This document shows, piece after piece, positions 32,436-42,373 of a DNA stretch of 64,000 nt (within the stretch, counting starts at the first letter, position 1; every line of letters begins with the position of its first letter). Below the pieces are notes generated by a model, which was not told the origin of the DNA, did no database searches, and saw only the letters and a program-made list of their open reading frames with translations. The stretch spans positions 33,991-97,990 of the forward strand of contig NZ_JBJURJ010000025.1 of NCBI RefSeq assembly GCF_046098205.1. The letters run 5' to 3'. Position numbers and translations under genes: made by a program. This DNA is from Paenibacillus_AR mesotrionivorans (GTDB lineage Bacteria > Bacillota > Bacilli > Paenibacillales > NBRC-103111).

Positions 32436-34121
32436 TTGCTCACCGTTCGGGAGGCGCTGAAGCGTTCCCCCTTCGCCGGAGCCCAACTGATGGCCGGGAC
32501 CAAAGGGCTGGACCGTCAGATCCGGTGGGTGCATATCTTGGAGATTTCCACAATGGAAAATCTCATCTACGGCGGCGAAATGATCCTGGCTACGGGAGTG
32601 GGCTTTAATCTGGACACCGCCCATTCCGTCCGCTACATGGAAAAGCTGATCCAGCAGAACGCCGCCTGCCTGTGCATCGAGATCGGCCCTTATTTTCACA
32701 CGGTGCCGGAGGAGCTGCGGGAATTGGCCGAACGCTCCGGTTTTCCGCTGATCCTGCTTCCCCCTTCCATCCGGTTTGTGGATATTACACAGGACCTGCA
32801 TTCCCTCATCATTAACCGCCACCACCGCACCCTGCGGGAGCTGGAGGGCATCTCCCGGGAATTCCACCGGTTGACACTTACAGCCAATGGCACCCTGAAT
32901 GTGCTGAAGCTGCTGCATAAAAGCCCAGGCACCCAATTGGTCTACCGTCCGCTGAACGGCACTCCTGTCTGTTACCCTCCCCTTACCGCAGATCAACAAG
33001 CACAGCTGCTTCTTTCAACAGACGCCTGCTTCAAGGAGCAGGAGGCAGCCCCTTCCATAGGGACAGAAGCTATCCCCCAGCCGCATTTTGTTTCCGGAAG
33101 CCAGATTGTGCTTCAAACCATCGGTGTGCTTAATCAAAAATGGGCGTATTTAGCCTTGGTGTGCCACCGGGAGCCGGTGGAATTCGATTATGTATTGCTG
33201 GACTCCGCCGCCTTGTCCATTGCCCAGGAGCTGCTCCGTACCCGGTATATGGAGGAGCGCAAGCTATTTTCGGAAAATCTGTGGGTGGATGAGCTGTTGA
33301 ACAACAGGCTGGCGGATGAAAAGCAGGTGAAGGCCTTGTTAGGCCCTAGCTTAAACCGCCATGCCGAGCTGCATATCCGGGTATGCCTGCTTGAAATCGA
33401 GAATCTGAATGACGAAACTCTGTATCTGCAGGAAACCGGCGCGGAAACCATCCGCTACCACCTGTCCCTCCTGCTGCGCTCCATCTTCGAAAAACACGGC
33501 TTCCGCCTCTTCTTGACCATGAAGAACAACCGTCTGGCTGCCATCGCCGTGGACAAAAACGGCACAGGCCGGACCAAGGCGCGTTTTCAATCTGCTCTGG
33601 ACTCCTTACTAAGTCAACGAGCGGACGATAAGCTGCAGGATCTGAGCCTGGCGGTAGGCGTTGGCAAAGACTGCAGCTCCTTAGACCAGGTCCATGTCAG
33701 CCATCGGGAAGCCGTACAGGCGCTTGCCCTCCACTCCTGCTTCCGCAGGCCGGCCCTGTTCTACGAGGACTTGGGCGTATTCCAGCTGCTCGCGCTAAAC
33801 GATGCGGGCACGCTGCAGCAATTTGTCCGCAGCTACCTGGGAGCTGTTTTGGATTATGACGGGGCCAAAGGCTCCGATCTTCTGACCACGCTCCGGGTTT
33901 ACCTGGACCATGACGGCTCCAAGCAGCTTGCCGCCCAGAAGCTGTTCATTGTCCGCCAATCCCTCTATTACCGCCTGGAAAAGCTCAAGGAGCTGCTGGG
34001 CGAGGATTTTATGGCGCCGGAAACCCGGCTGGCTATCTCCGTAGCCCTGCGCGCCCATCAATTGCTTCATCCCGAAGCGCCCGCACAAAAACCGTCCCCC
34101 AAAAGTGACGCAATGCTCTGA
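32436..34121 (+). CDS. adeR: PucR-family transcriptional activator, AdeR-like
   Basis: The 561-residue protein has the PucR N-terminal domain ('LTVREALKRSPFAGAQLMAG', 'RWVHILEISTMENLIYGGEM'), a middle GGDEF-like region and the C-terminal PucR helix-turn-helix ('LLTTLRVYLDHDGSKQLAAQ', 'RQSLYYRLEKLKELLGED'). In Bacillus subtilis the PucR-type AdeR activates alanine dehydrogenase; here ald lies directly downstream in convergent orientation. The canonical start is TTG 32436, but GGGGGGA sits 20 bases away; an in-frame CTG at 32421 has ideal spacing and may be the true start. Confidence 0.85.
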   Translation: MLTVREALKRSPFAGAQLMAGTKGLDRQIRWVHILEISTMENLIYGGEMILATGVGFNLDTAHSVRYMEKLIQQNAACLCIEIGPYFHTVPEELRELAERSGFPLILLPPSIRFVDITQDLHSLIINRHHRTLRELEGISREFHRLTLTANGTLNVLKLLHKSPGTQLVYRPLNGTPVCYPPLTADQQAQLLLSTDACFKEQEAAPSIGTEAIPQPHFVSGSQIVLQTIGVLNQKWAYLALVCHREPVEFDYVLLDSAALSIAQELLRTRYMEERKLFSENLWVDELLNNRLADEKQVKALLGPSLNRHAELHIRVCLLEIENLNDETLYLQETGAETIRYHLSLLLRSIFEKHGFRLFLTMKNNRLAAIAVDKNGTGRTKARFQSALDSLLSQRADDKLQDLSLAVGVGKDCSSLDQVHVSHREAVQALALHSCFRRPALFYEDLGVFQLLALNDAGTLQQFVRSYLGAVLDYDGAKGSDLLTTLRVYLDHDGSKQLAAQKLFIVRQSLYYRLEKLKELLGEDFMAPETRLAISVALRAHQLLHPEAPAQKPSPKSDAML

Positions 34122-34130
34122 ATCGGAAAA

Positions 34131-34175
34131 AATCCCTTCCGGCTAACGACAGGACCGGAAGGGATTGGTTTTTTT
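34131..34175. terminator. Bidirectional terminator between adeR and ald
   Basis: Perfect 12-bp stem AATCCCTTCCGG / CCGGAAGGGATT with T-runs on both strands (GGTTTTTTT and TTTTTTCC). Confidence 0.95.
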
Positions 34176-35292
34176 AGTCGGCCAGCAAATCGCCGATTGC
34201 GGTGTAGGCCAGCCCTTGGGCCTCGGCTACGGCCGGATAGATGATTTTGCCGCCGAAGGTGTTAACACCCTTGGCAATGGCCGTATTCTCTTGAGCGGCA
34301 CGCTTCCAGCCTTTATTGGCAATCTGCAGCCCGTAGGGAGTGGTCACATTGGTCAAAGCGATGGTGGAGGTGCGGGCTACAGAACCCGGCATGTTAGCTA
34401 CCGCGTAATGGATAACACCATATTTCTCATACGTGGGCTGGTCATGGGTTGTGATCCGGTCAATGGTCTCCACCGAGCCGCCTTGGTCAATAGCTACATC
34501 CACAATGACGGAGCCGGGCTGCATATTCTTGACCATCTCCTCCGTCACAAGCCGCGGGGCACGGGCACCGGGGATCAGTACGGCGCCGACCACCAGATCG
34601 GCGTGACGCACCGCTTCCATAATGGAGTAGCTGTTGGACATGACGGTTTTGAGCCTGCCTTGGAACTGGTCGTCCAGTTGGCGCAAGCGGTCAGCGCTGA
34701 TGTCAAGCAAGGTTACATCTGCACCCATTCCGACGGCCATACGCGCCGCATTGGTGCCGACGATGCCGCCGCCGATAATAACCACACGGGCTGGAGCTAC
34801 ACCGGGCACACCGCCCAGCAGCACTCCTTTGCCGCCGCTGGCCTTTTCCAGGAAACGGGCCCCTAGCTGAATGGCCATCCGGCCGGCAACCTCGCTCATG
34901 GGAGTCAACAGCGGCAGGGTGCCGTTCGCCGGTTGGATGGTTTCATACGCAATGCCGGTTACTCCTTTTTCCAGCAGAGCCTGTGTCAGCTCAGGAGCCG
35001 GTGCCAGATGAAGATAGGTATACAGCTGCAGTCCTTCATAGAAGTAAGTATATTCCTCCGGCAGCGGCTCCTTCACCTTCACCACCAGATCCGCATCCCA
35101 GGCTTCCGCCGCACTGGCGGCAATTACAGCTCCGGCCTTGGCATACTCCTCATCGGAGAAGCCGCTGCCTAGCCCTGCACCGCTCTGGACCTTCACCTCA
35201 TGGCCGAAGCTGCAATAGTCCTTGACGGAAGCCGGGGTCATCGCCACCCGGTTTTCATTATTTTTGATTTCCATTGGCACGCCGATTCTCAT
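34174..35292 (-). CDS. ald: Alanine dehydrogenase
   Basis: Ald oxidises L-alanine to pyruvate and ammonia with NAD and supports sporulation and growth on alanine. From the ATG at 35292 the protein has 372 residues, the standard length; a GTG at 35301 is in frame. It starts 'MRIGVPMEIKNNENRVAMTP', carries the substrate Lys/His region ('YTYLHLAPAPELTQALLEKG') and the Rossmann loop 'VVIIGGGIVGTNAARMAVG' with 'ADVTLLD'. The convergent adeR-like gene is its likely activator. Confidence 0.97.
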   Translation of the reverse strand: MRIGVPMEIKNNENRVAMTPASVKDYCSFGHEVKVQSGAGLGSGFSDEEYAKAGAVIAASAAEAWDADLVVKVKEPLPEEYTYFYEGLQLYTYLHLAPAPELTQALLEKGVTGIAYETIQPANGTLPLLTPMSEVAGRMAIQLGARFLEKASGGKGVLLGGVPGVAPARVVIIGGGIVGTNAARMAVGMGADVTLLDISADRLRQLDDQFQGRLKTVMSNSYSIMEAVRHADLVVGAVLIPGARAPRLVTEEMVKNMQPGSVIVDVAIDQGGSVETIDRITTHDQPTYEKYGVIHYAVANMPGSVARTSTIALTNVTTPYGLQIANKGWKRAAQENTAIAKGVNTFGGKIIYPAVAEAQGLAYTAIGDLLAD

Positions 35293-35480
35293 GGTTATCA
35301 CGCTTTCTGTTTAGGATGATTGATGTTCACTTCATGTAATACTATCTAACATGATACGTGCAAATTCCATCCATTACATTAGACAAATCGTCAAAAAGCC
35401 CCCTGAAATAATTGTCAACCTGTACAGCGTGCCCCGGATCAACTACTCTATCCTATTCCCGTTCCCCACCTTTGGAAAGT

Positions 35481-35511
35481 AAAAAAGAAGCAGGAGCAAG
35501 TCCCGCTTCTT
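35481..35511 (-). terminator. Terminator of the GH105 gene
   Basis: Stem AGAAGCAGGA / TCCCGCTTCT (one mismatch) followed on the minus strand by CTTTTTT, 34 bases past the GH105 stop. Confidence 0.85.
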
Positions 35512-35544
35512 CATGTAGGTTTGGTAAAAGCTCATACGTCCGGA

Positions 35545-36582
35545 TTAGATCTTGCTGACGATCTCCTTGTTTTGCAGAAGCGCCACCAGGAATGCCAGAG
35601 TCAGGCCTTGGCCCCAGCCTTGTACACGTTTCTTGGAGATCACTTTATAGTCATCCGCAGAGTGCATCACGGCGGTGCCGGCAGATACATTGCGCACGGT
35701 GCCGTCTTCGTCGATATTGGCCAGGATGCCCTTATAGGCGCTGGCAATATAGTTTTGGTGCAGCGGGTGGGCGTAGCTCACCAGTGCCGCGGCAATACCG
35801 GCGGAGGCGGAGGTTTCCTCATAGGAGGTTTCATCGTTCAATACCGTGCGCCACAGGCCGTCCTTGGTTTGCAGGCGTACCAACGCGCTCAGCTGGTCAC
35901 CCAGCGCGCCGCCGATTTGCATCCACATGGGCATAAACGGGTTCAGCATCTTGTAAGCCTGGGCCATGGTGTAGGCCGCCCAAGCATTGGCACGTCCCCA
36001 ATAAATGCCGGACAGGTGGTCGCCTCTCACATTGTCCCACGCATGGTAGAACAGGTTGGTCTTGGGGTTCTGGAGATATTCCTCATGCCAGTAGAACTGG
36101 TTCAGCGCATCGTCAATGTATTCCTTCTTGTCCAGCTTGAAGCCCAGACGCAGCAGGAAATAGGCGGCCATAAACAGGGTGTCGGCCCAGGCCTGCTCAG
36201 GGAAATCGTTATCGGAGGAAACGGTATGTTGGAACACACCTTCGCCGAAGCGGATGGCTTCTTTGCGGAGGTATTCGGCCTTCATCAACGCCAGGTCCAG
36301 ATACTTCTGGTCGCCTGTCGCTTCGTGCAGGGTAATCATGGTATGGCCCATGGCGCAGGAGTTTACCATCAGCGTCGGGATGCCCAGCTCCAGGTATTCA
36401 TCCACCCATTTTACGAGAAAATCGATATATTCCTGGTTGCCTGTTACTTCCCAAGCTTTGGAGATGCCGTAAAAGGCAACGCCGCAGGACCAGTTCCAGG
36501 TAAAGTCAATATTCATGGTTCTCCGGACTACACGGTCAATAAGCTCCTTTACTTCCGCATCATCACATACAAACTTGCGCAT
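35545..36582 (-). CDS. Unsaturated rhamnogalacturonyl hydrolase, GH105 (YteR-like)
   Basis: GH105 enzymes remove the unsaturated galacturonic acid left on oligomers by rhamnogalacturonan or pectate lyases. From ATG 36582 (AGGAG nine bases upstream; ATG 36591 is too close) the protein has 345 residues with an alpha/alpha-barrel pattern: 'FTWNWSCGVAFYGISKAWEV', 'FPEQAWADTLFMAAYFLLRL' with the catalytic Asp region, 'HAWDNVRGDHLSGIYWGRAN' and 'ETSYEETSASAGIAAAL'. No signal peptide, so it acts on imported lyase products. It stands alone with its own terminator but fits the pathway of the PL11 and PL9 lyases in this window. Confidence 0.93.
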   Translation of the reverse strand: MRKFVCDDAEVKELIDRVVRRTMNIDFTWNWSCGVAFYGISKAWEVTGNQEYIDFLVKWVDEYLELGIPTLMVNSCAMGHTMITLHEATGDQKYLDLALMKAEYLRKEAIRFGEGVFQHTVSSDNDFPEQAWADTLFMAAYFLLRLGFKLDKKEYIDDALNQFYWHEEYLQNPKTNLFYHAWDNVRGDHLSGIYWGRANAWAAYTMAQAYKMLNPFMPMWMQIGGALGDQLSALVRLQTKDGLWRTVLNDETSYEETSASAGIAAALVSYAHPLHQNYIASAYKGILANIDEDGTVRNVSAGTAVMHSADDYKVISKKRVQGWGQGLTLAFLVALLQNKEIVSKI

Positions 36583-36994
36583 GTTTTCCATCTCCTTGTG
36601 TCATTGTTAGTGAAGGGGTTGCCTTATGCTTACCTTTATCGTTGGCTCCGTTTTCATTTCGCATTCCCCGAATAAGCATACGGAAGAAAATCAGATATTT
36701 ACGAGCAAGGCAAAACACCTGTTACCTCTATTATTAGCCTGTCCCCCGGCCAATGTCTAGACTTTTATTTTATTTTGTTATGGAATTATCTTAAGGTGTG
36801 AACAAAAAAAATCGGATGTATTCAAAAATCCGTTTTTCCAGAGGAAACGGCATAAAACTTTAAAAATTTTGTGAACAAAGCCTTTTCTGCACCTAAGGAT
36901 ATGAGAAAAATCGTCGGTGGTGGTTCGTTTGAATCCAGTTGGAGAACTGGAGAGGGCCATGCACGTGGAAACGTCACTCCCAGCCTCTTCCTCA

Positions 36995-37175
36995 ATGCAA
37001 AAGTGCATGTATTTGGGAATCAAACCTTCGCTTTTACGGTCTATCCGGCAAAAATACAGTTATTTTCATAAGATGGGAGCAAGATGTACTCCTAGGCGGC
37101 GAATAGATGCACTTTTGCATTTAGGGTGCTGGTAGAGGAGTGATTCCGGTAGAATAGCTGCACTTTTGCAGGATA
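36995..37175. repeat. Interspersed TGCAAAAGTGCA repeats (cluster 1); 36583-37255 has no gene
   Basis: Copies of TGCAAAAGTGCA or its complement at 36996-37007, 37108-37119 and 37159-37170, plus a degenerate one near 37051-37071 (GCAAAAATACAGTTATTTTC). Each is flanked by an (A)TCTATT/AGTTATT arm. The surrounding 670 bases contain the GH105 promoter region and no convincing gene. Confidence 0.75.
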
Positions 37176-37255
37176 AGGGTGGACTAAATTGGGTATTAAG
37201 CCGCTGCCGGGAGCCTCCCTAGGTTTGCCGCAAACGGGCCAAAATGAAGATTGCT

Positions 37256-38875
37256 TCACTGCGGCGAATTGTACCGCGCAAGCGCCGTCTCCTGGATTTC
37301 CAACGCCCTGTCAATCCGCAGGGAACGGATTTTGTCCAGATAGCTGTCATAGGCCTCCATCGGCTCAATGCCCAAGATCAGCTTCAGGGACATTTCGTCC
37401 ACCAGAAGGCTCACATCCTGCATAATCACGGACAGCTCCGCATTCTCCCGCTCGGTTTTGGGAGTTGGCGGAAGCAGATGCGCATCTGCATCCGTGTCCG
37501 CCCACAGCTTCACCGCCTCCCGCTGCTGGTGCAGGCTGTAATACTGCTCCGCATAACGCTCATCCTGGACAAAAGGCCCGAAGTAGCTGGCCCGGGAATA
37601 CATGGCTAAAGCCTGGGAGGGCGCCAGCTTATCCGGATTCCGGAGAATCAGGTCCGTATATTGGGGATACTCCCCCTTCATGGTATAGCTGACCCCCTCC
37701 ATGCCGAAATTGAAGAACATATGGCCTTCGGGGCTGTAGCCGTAGTCCAGCATCCGGACGGCCTTCACCACCTGGTCGCTTTTGGCGGAAATGGCCACGC
37801 CACCTGAGCTGACATAGTGGCTCCGTTGGCCGTAGAAGGGGCGCTCCCCTTTCCGCAGCACCGGATAAGGAGCTCCCGCCAGCCGCGCCTCCGGATCAGC
37901 TGCTGTCAGCAAGGGCTGCCAGGTGCCGATACCCGCCCCGGCATTCCAGATAGTGGCGCCACTGCGTCCCGACAGAATGCTGGCGTCCAGGGACCGGGTA
38001 TCCACCGCGGCAATGTTCCGGTCAATGAGCCCTTCCTTGTACCACTGCCGGAACGTAGCGATAAATGCTTTATACCCCGGCTCCAGAGGTCCGTACTTCA
38101 CCCTGCCGTCCAACAGGTAAAAGCCCTTTATAACACCGAACGCCCCGGAAAATGCACCGTTTTCCATGGCCTGCAGCGCATTGGGCACCCCAAGGAAGCT
38201 TAAGGGGGCCTCCGCTCCTTTCTTCTCCTTGAAGGCCTTAAGAACCGTATACCACTCCTCTATGGTCTCCGGTAGATCAAGTCCCAGGTCATCCAGCCAA
38301 TCCTTGCGGATAATCGGCCCCTGGAAGGTCCGGAGTCTGTCGCTGTCCCGGATAAACGGAAACAGATAATAGCTGCCCTCTGCGGTTTTCACCTGTTTAT
38401 CCACCTCGGGATGCTCCTGTAGATAACGTTTGAGGTTGGGGGCATACCGGTCAATGACGTCGTTGAGCTTGCGGATAAAGCCGTCGTTGATGGCCTTCTG
38501 CGGACCGCCAGGGAAACGCTCCCATTCATATTCGATCATATCCGGCACCTCCCCGGAGGCCAAAAGCACGTTCAAGGCCTCCTTGGCCCGGTTTGCCGGA
38601 GGCTGGATGAACTTCAGACGGACGCCGGTCCGCTTTTGCCATTCCTGAAAAAACGGCACCTCCGTAAACGTCGGCCTGACGCTGCCCGCATTGCCGTTCA
38701 GCTCAGCCCAATAGGTCAGCTCCCTCCCGGGCAGCTGGGCACCGCCTGCTTCCTCTTCCGGTTCCACAGCCGGGGAAAAGTCCTGACGCTGCCCCCGTTC
38801 CCCTGCGAAGCAGCCGCTCAGAACCAACACAGCTAATAACAGAATAAGAATGCCGCTTCCCATCCGATGCTTCAT
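37256..38875 (-). CDS. Extracellular sugar-binding lipoprotein (LplA-like), paralogue of the protein at 43534-45174
   Basis: A 539-residue solute-binding protein with lipoprotein signal ('ILLLAVLVLSGCFAGE', lipobox LSGC). It closely parallels the 546-residue binding protein 5 kb away: 'EVPFFQEWQKRTGVRLKFIQ' here against 'EVPFFQEWQKKTGVPLKFIA' there, and both share 'GPIIRKDWLDDLGL'/'GPIIRKDWLDELGL' and 'SYTMKGEYPQYTDLILRNPD'-like ends. The pair came from a duplication. This copy sits behind the membrane AraC regulator, apart from the permeases, and may act as a sensor partner or alternative receptor. Confidence 0.92.
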   Translation of the reverse strand: MKHRMGSGILILLLAVLVLSGCFAGERGQRQDFSPAVEPEEEAGGAQLPGRELTYWAELNGNAGSVRPTFTEVPFFQEWQKRTGVRLKFIQPPANRAKEALNVLLASGEVPDMIEYEWERFPGGPQKAINDGFIRKLNDVIDRYAPNLKRYLQEHPEVDKQVKTAEGSYYLFPFIRDSDRLRTFQGPIIRKDWLDDLGLDLPETIEEWYTVLKAFKEKKGAEAPLSFLGVPNALQAMENGAFSGAFGVIKGFYLLDGRVKYGPLEPGYKAFIATFRQWYKEGLIDRNIAAVDTRSLDASILSGRSGATIWNAGAGIGTWQPLLTAADPEARLAGAPYPVLRKGERPFYGQRSHYVSSGGVAISAKSDQVVKAVRMLDYGYSPEGHMFFNFGMEGVSYTMKGEYPQYTDLILRNPDKLAPSQALAMYSRASYFGPFVQDERYAEQYYSLHQQREAVKLWADTDADAHLLPPTPKTERENAELSVIMQDVSLLVDEMSLKLILGIEPMEAYDSYLDKIRSLRIDRALEIQETALARYNSPQ

Positions 38876-38909
38876 ACGTTTGCCCTCCCTGTTGTCCGCA
38901 TCTATGACG

Positions 38910-41279
38910 CTATACCAAACCTCTCCCGTTTAATTCCCTGTATTTGCCCGGCGTGATGCCTTCGTACTTCTTGAACACACGGATAAAAGAAGCCGCATCC
39001 AGATAGCCCACCCGGCAGGGGATATCCGCCACCGCAGCATCCTGCTCTCCGGTGAGAATGGCCTTGGCCGCCCCGATCCGCACACTGTGGATAAAATCAA
39101 GCAGACCCTCGCCTGTCTGCTCCTTGAAGAGTTTGGACAGGTAGCTGCCCTTCAGCCCAAAGCTTTCGCCGATGGCATTCACATTCAGATTGGGGTCGGC
39201 ATAGCTGCTCCGGATGTGGGCGGACACCCGGTCCACCAGCTCCCGCAGCATTTCCTGGCGCTCCCGGGACTGGTGGGCCTCCTTTTTGGCCGCGGCATAC
39301 AAGCAGACCTGCTCCAGAAGTACCAGCAGCTCCCGGCGCATTTCGGAGACGGTGTCGCAGGCCATCAGCTTCTCCATCCAACCGAGATTATCCGCGGGCA
39401 TGCCGCCGTCCTTGTCTCCGATCTCATTGATGGCCTTCACCATGGTCCCGGCCAGATCAAACATGAGGCATCGGGCCAGGGTAACCGATACATGAGGACG
39501 CTGCAGGTTCCGGTCCAGGGTTTCATTCATAAGGGCGGCAGCTTGGGTTGCCTGGCCCAGCTTAATGGTATGGATGAGCTGCTGCTCGGCCTGCAGGGAG
39601 TAAGAATAACCGTTTTCGGGAGGGCTGCCGGGCTCCCGCCGGATATCCCCGTACATAATAATCTCCTGCTTGCCCAGCACCATCTTGTACTCCATGGCGT
39701 CCAGTGCCTCCTGATATGCCTCGGCAATCCCGCTAAGGGACGGATGCGCCCCGCTGACGGCAACGGTGATATCCATCTGGAAACGCAGCAGGAACTGCTG
39801 GGCCTCCGTGGCAATCCGCCGAAGGCCTTCCTTCCATTCCGCCCCGTCCTGAACGTCCAGGCTAACCAGACAGACCATCATATCGTCCACCTCGGATACA
39901 TACCCGGCATGGCCGTGCTGGCCCACCAGCTCCTCCACCACATTGGTGATAATAAACTGGATGAGACGCCGGCGCTCAATGTCGTTCACCCCCGGCAGCT
40001 TGGCGGAGAGGCTGTCTCCGTTCTCCACCACAAACAGCATCACGGCAAATTCATCCGAGATCAGCCGGATCTGGAAGGTTTTGAAGGCTTCCTCATAAGG
40101 CACCAGAATATCCGGCTTGCCCTTCAGGAGCCGTGTCAGCATATTGGTCCGCAGGATGTGGTGATGAGCCTGCATCTCCACAGCCAGCTGCTCCTTCTCG
40201 CTGCGCGTCTGCCAGATGGCCTGCTGGATAAAATGCAGCTCGTTGCCCTCCCGTTCTCCCCCCGTCCCCTTCTCAGTTAGGGAGCGGACCATAGCCTGGA
40301 TGGGCGAATAGTTCCGCCGCAGGAAAAACCAGGTAAGCAGCACACCTCCGACGGCACTGATGCTGATGCTGATATAGGTGAAACGGCGGACGTACTCCGC
40401 TTTTTTCCAATAGAGATTGCCGGGTATGATCAAGGCATATTTCAAATCGGATACGGCCGAACGGACGAACATCAGCTCCTGATCTCCCAACCGCGTGGGC
40501 TCCGTCAGCTCCTCCTTCTCCTTCAGCAGCTTCAGAATGGCGTCCTGATCCCCGGACAGCGGCAGGTTGGACAGCAGCACCCGGTTGTCCTGGTCCAGCA
40601 CCAACACCTGGCCTCCGCTGAAGCCGGAGATGCCCTCAATAGCCTGCTGAAAGCGGCTGGCATCGGCCATCACCACCACCGTGCCCGCCTCACGCCCGCT
40701 GAGATCCTTGGCCAGATGGGTCATATACGCCACGGCGCTGCGGGAGCTGGAGGAATCGGTGCGGGGCAGCAGAAAAAAACGGTTGCCCGGCGTATACCGC
40801 AAGAGCTCCTTCCATCCGTCATATGTCAGCTCACCGCCTTCATGTATGGTCTGAAAGGCGGTTTTCATATCCCGGATATTCCCGGGGCGGACCACTGCCT
40901 CCTCCTTGGACCAGGTGACGTAGAACTCGTCCACCGACGCATAGGAGGTCTGGTACAACTGCATCTCCTTAGATAAAAGATAGGCGGTATACTGGGCGTC
41001 ATTGGAATAGCTGCTGGAATACATCAGGGTTTGCAGCTTGGAATTCCAAGTAATTTCCATATTCAGGCGTTTCATCAGATCGATCTGGTTGTCCACCGTA
41101 TACCGGACCTGCTTCAGCAGATAATCGTTGGCCCGGTGGATTTCACTGGTGAGGGTGTCCCCGGACTGACGGTAAATGATAAGGCTTACAATAATGGGGA
41201 TAAACAATACTGTGCTGTAGGAAACCAGCCAGGTGACGATGATGCTTTTGCGTTTTTGCCAAAGCTGCCGGATGCTCAT
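38910..41279 (-). CDS. Membrane-bound AraC-family regulator (YtdP-like)
   Basis: From ATG 41279 (GAGGAG upstream) the protein has 789 residues. It has a transmembrane helix (~15-38), a large extracellular sensing domain (~40-285), a second helix ('FTYISISISAVGGVLLTWFFL' in parts) and a long cytoplasmic part ending in an AraC double helix-turn-helix ('NVNAIGESFGLKGSYLSKLF', 'DIPCRVGYLDAASFIRVFKK'). Such one-component membrane regulators sit beside LplABC-type transporters in Paenibacillus and Bacillus and sense the sugar outside. It lies between the permease genes and the second binding protein. Confidence 0.93.
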   Translation of the reverse strand: MSIRQLWQKRKSIIVTWLVSYSTVLFIPIIVSLIIYRQSGDTLTSEIHRANDYLLKQVRYTVDNQIDLMKRLNMEITWNSKLQTLMYSSSYSNDAQYTAYLLSKEMQLYQTSYASVDEFYVTWSKEEAVVRPGNIRDMKTAFQTIHEGGELTYDGWKELLRYTPGNRFFLLPRTDSSSSRSAVAYMTHLAKDLSGREAGTVVVMADASRFQQAIEGISGFSGGQVLVLDQDNRVLLSNLPLSGDQDAILKLLKEKEELTEPTRLGDQELMFVRSAVSDLKYALIIPGNLYWKKAEYVRRFTYISISISAVGGVLLTWFFLRRNYSPIQAMVRSLTEKGTGGEREGNELHFIQQAIWQTRSEKEQLAVEMQAHHHILRTNMLTRLLKGKPDILVPYEEAFKTFQIRLISDEFAVMLFVVENGDSLSAKLPGVNDIERRRLIQFIITNVVEELVGQHGHAGYVSEVDDMMVCLVSLDVQDGAEWKEGLRRIATEAQQFLLRFQMDITVAVSGAHPSLSGIAEAYQEALDAMEYKMVLGKQEIIMYGDIRREPGSPPENGYSYSLQAEQQLIHTIKLGQATQAAALMNETLDRNLQRPHVSVTLARCLMFDLAGTMVKAINEIGDKDGGMPADNLGWMEKLMACDTVSEMRRELLVLLEQVCLYAAAKKEAHQSRERQEMLRELVDRVSAHIRSSYADPNLNVNAIGESFGLKGSYLSKLFKEQTGEGLLDFIHSVRIGAAKAILTGEQDAAVADIPCRVGYLDAASFIRVFKKYEGITPGKYRELNGRGLV

Positions 41280-41414
41280 TGCATTCTCCTCACAACGCCA
41301 GAGTAAAGGAAAATCGGGGTGACTGGTTCCATTATACTTCCCCTGTCCGGCCATGTGATGTTGAAATTGGCAAATCCGGTTGGCAAAAGCTCCAAACCGC
41401 CTTTTTTATATGGC

Positions 41415-41443
41415 AAAAAGCCCGAATGGAGTCCATTCAGGCT
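41415..41443 (-). terminator. Terminator behind the permease gene of ABC system 2
   Basis: Stem AGCCCGAATGGA / TCCATTCAGGCT (one mismatch) followed by TTTTTG on the minus strand. It separates the transporter operon from the membrane regulator gene. Confidence 0.85.
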
Positions 41444-41482
41444 GCTGCACAGGCTGCTTGTTTCGTACACGGCGGCGCTCCC

Positions 41483-42361
41483 TTATTTCAGAGAACCCAC
41501 CATCACCCCTTTGACAAAATACCGCTGCACAAACGGATAGATGCACAGCACGGGAAGCGTCGCCACCACAATCGTGGCGTATTTGATGGTTTCCCCGATC
41601 TGGTGCCGGTCAGCGGCGCTGGCTCCGGTGGACATGCTGTCCGTGGAGTTGGAGATGAGAATTTCCCGGAGCACCAGCTGGAGGGGGAACAGCTCCCGGC
41701 TTTTGATGAAGACGGAGGCATAGAACCAGCCGTTCCACTTGTCCACGGCATAATACAAGACCATCACCGCAATCACCGGCATGGACAAGGGCAGAATGAT
41801 CCGGAACAGAATGGTGAAGTGGTTGGCCCCGTCAATTTTGGCCGACTCCTCCAGCCCATCGGGGATGCCCATAAAGGCCGTCCGCATAATAATCAGGTTG
41901 AAGGTGCTCATGGAGAAGGGAATAATGGTGGCCCACAGGGAATCCAGCAAGCCCACATTTTTGACGATCAGATACATGGGGACCAGTCCCCCATGGAAAA
42001 ACATGGTGAAAACAATCATGAACATAAACACCTTGTTCCACATCACATTTTTGCGTGAGAGCACGTAGGCCCCCAGAGAGGTCATAAACAGATTCAGCGT
42101 CACCCCGAACACGACAATAAACAGGGTATTGCGGTACCCGGCCAGAATGCCCGGATTATCCAGTACGCTGCGGTACGCCTCCAGACTGAAGCCCAGAGGC
42201 CTCCAGAGAATGCCCTTAAAGGCAATCAGCGCCCCCGCATCGCTGACGGATGCGAAGATCACATATAACAACGGATACAGGGTCACAATCACCAGGCCGA
42301 TCAGAATGCCGTAAATAACCACATCAAACAATTTGTCCAATACACCGGATTCTTGCTTCAT
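41483..42361 (-). CDS. Sugar ABC transporter permease (CUT1, LplC type)
   Basis: A 292-residue permease with six helices ('VVIYGILIGLVIVTLYPLLY') and the coupling motif 'LEESAKIDGANHFTILFRII'. It ends 'QRYFVKGVMVGSLK', the LplC/YtcP signature end. It starts 12 bases after the LplB-type permease and belongs to the binding protein-permease-permease operon closed by the terminator at 41415. Confidence 0.94.
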   Translation of the reverse strand: MKQESGVLDKLFDVVIYGILIGLVIVTLYPLLYVIFASVSDAGALIAFKGILWRPLGFSLEAYRSVLDNPGILAGYRNTLFIVVFGVTLNLFMTSLGAYVLSRKNVMWNKVFMFMIVFTMFFHGGLVPMYLIVKNVGLLDSLWATIIPFSMSTFNLIIMRTAFMGIPDGLEESAKIDGANHFTILFRIILPLSMPVIAVMVLYYAVDKWNGWFYASVFIKSRELFPLQLVLREILISNSTDSMSTGASAADRHQIGETIKYATIVVATLPVLCIYPFVQRYFVKGVMVGSLK

Positions 42362-42373
42362 TGTCCGTCCTCC

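Noticed and set aside
36778..37023. Small frame of about 80 codons between GH105 and the binding protein
   Set aside because: It starts inside a TGCAAAAGTGCA repeat, has no ribosome site and no family features.
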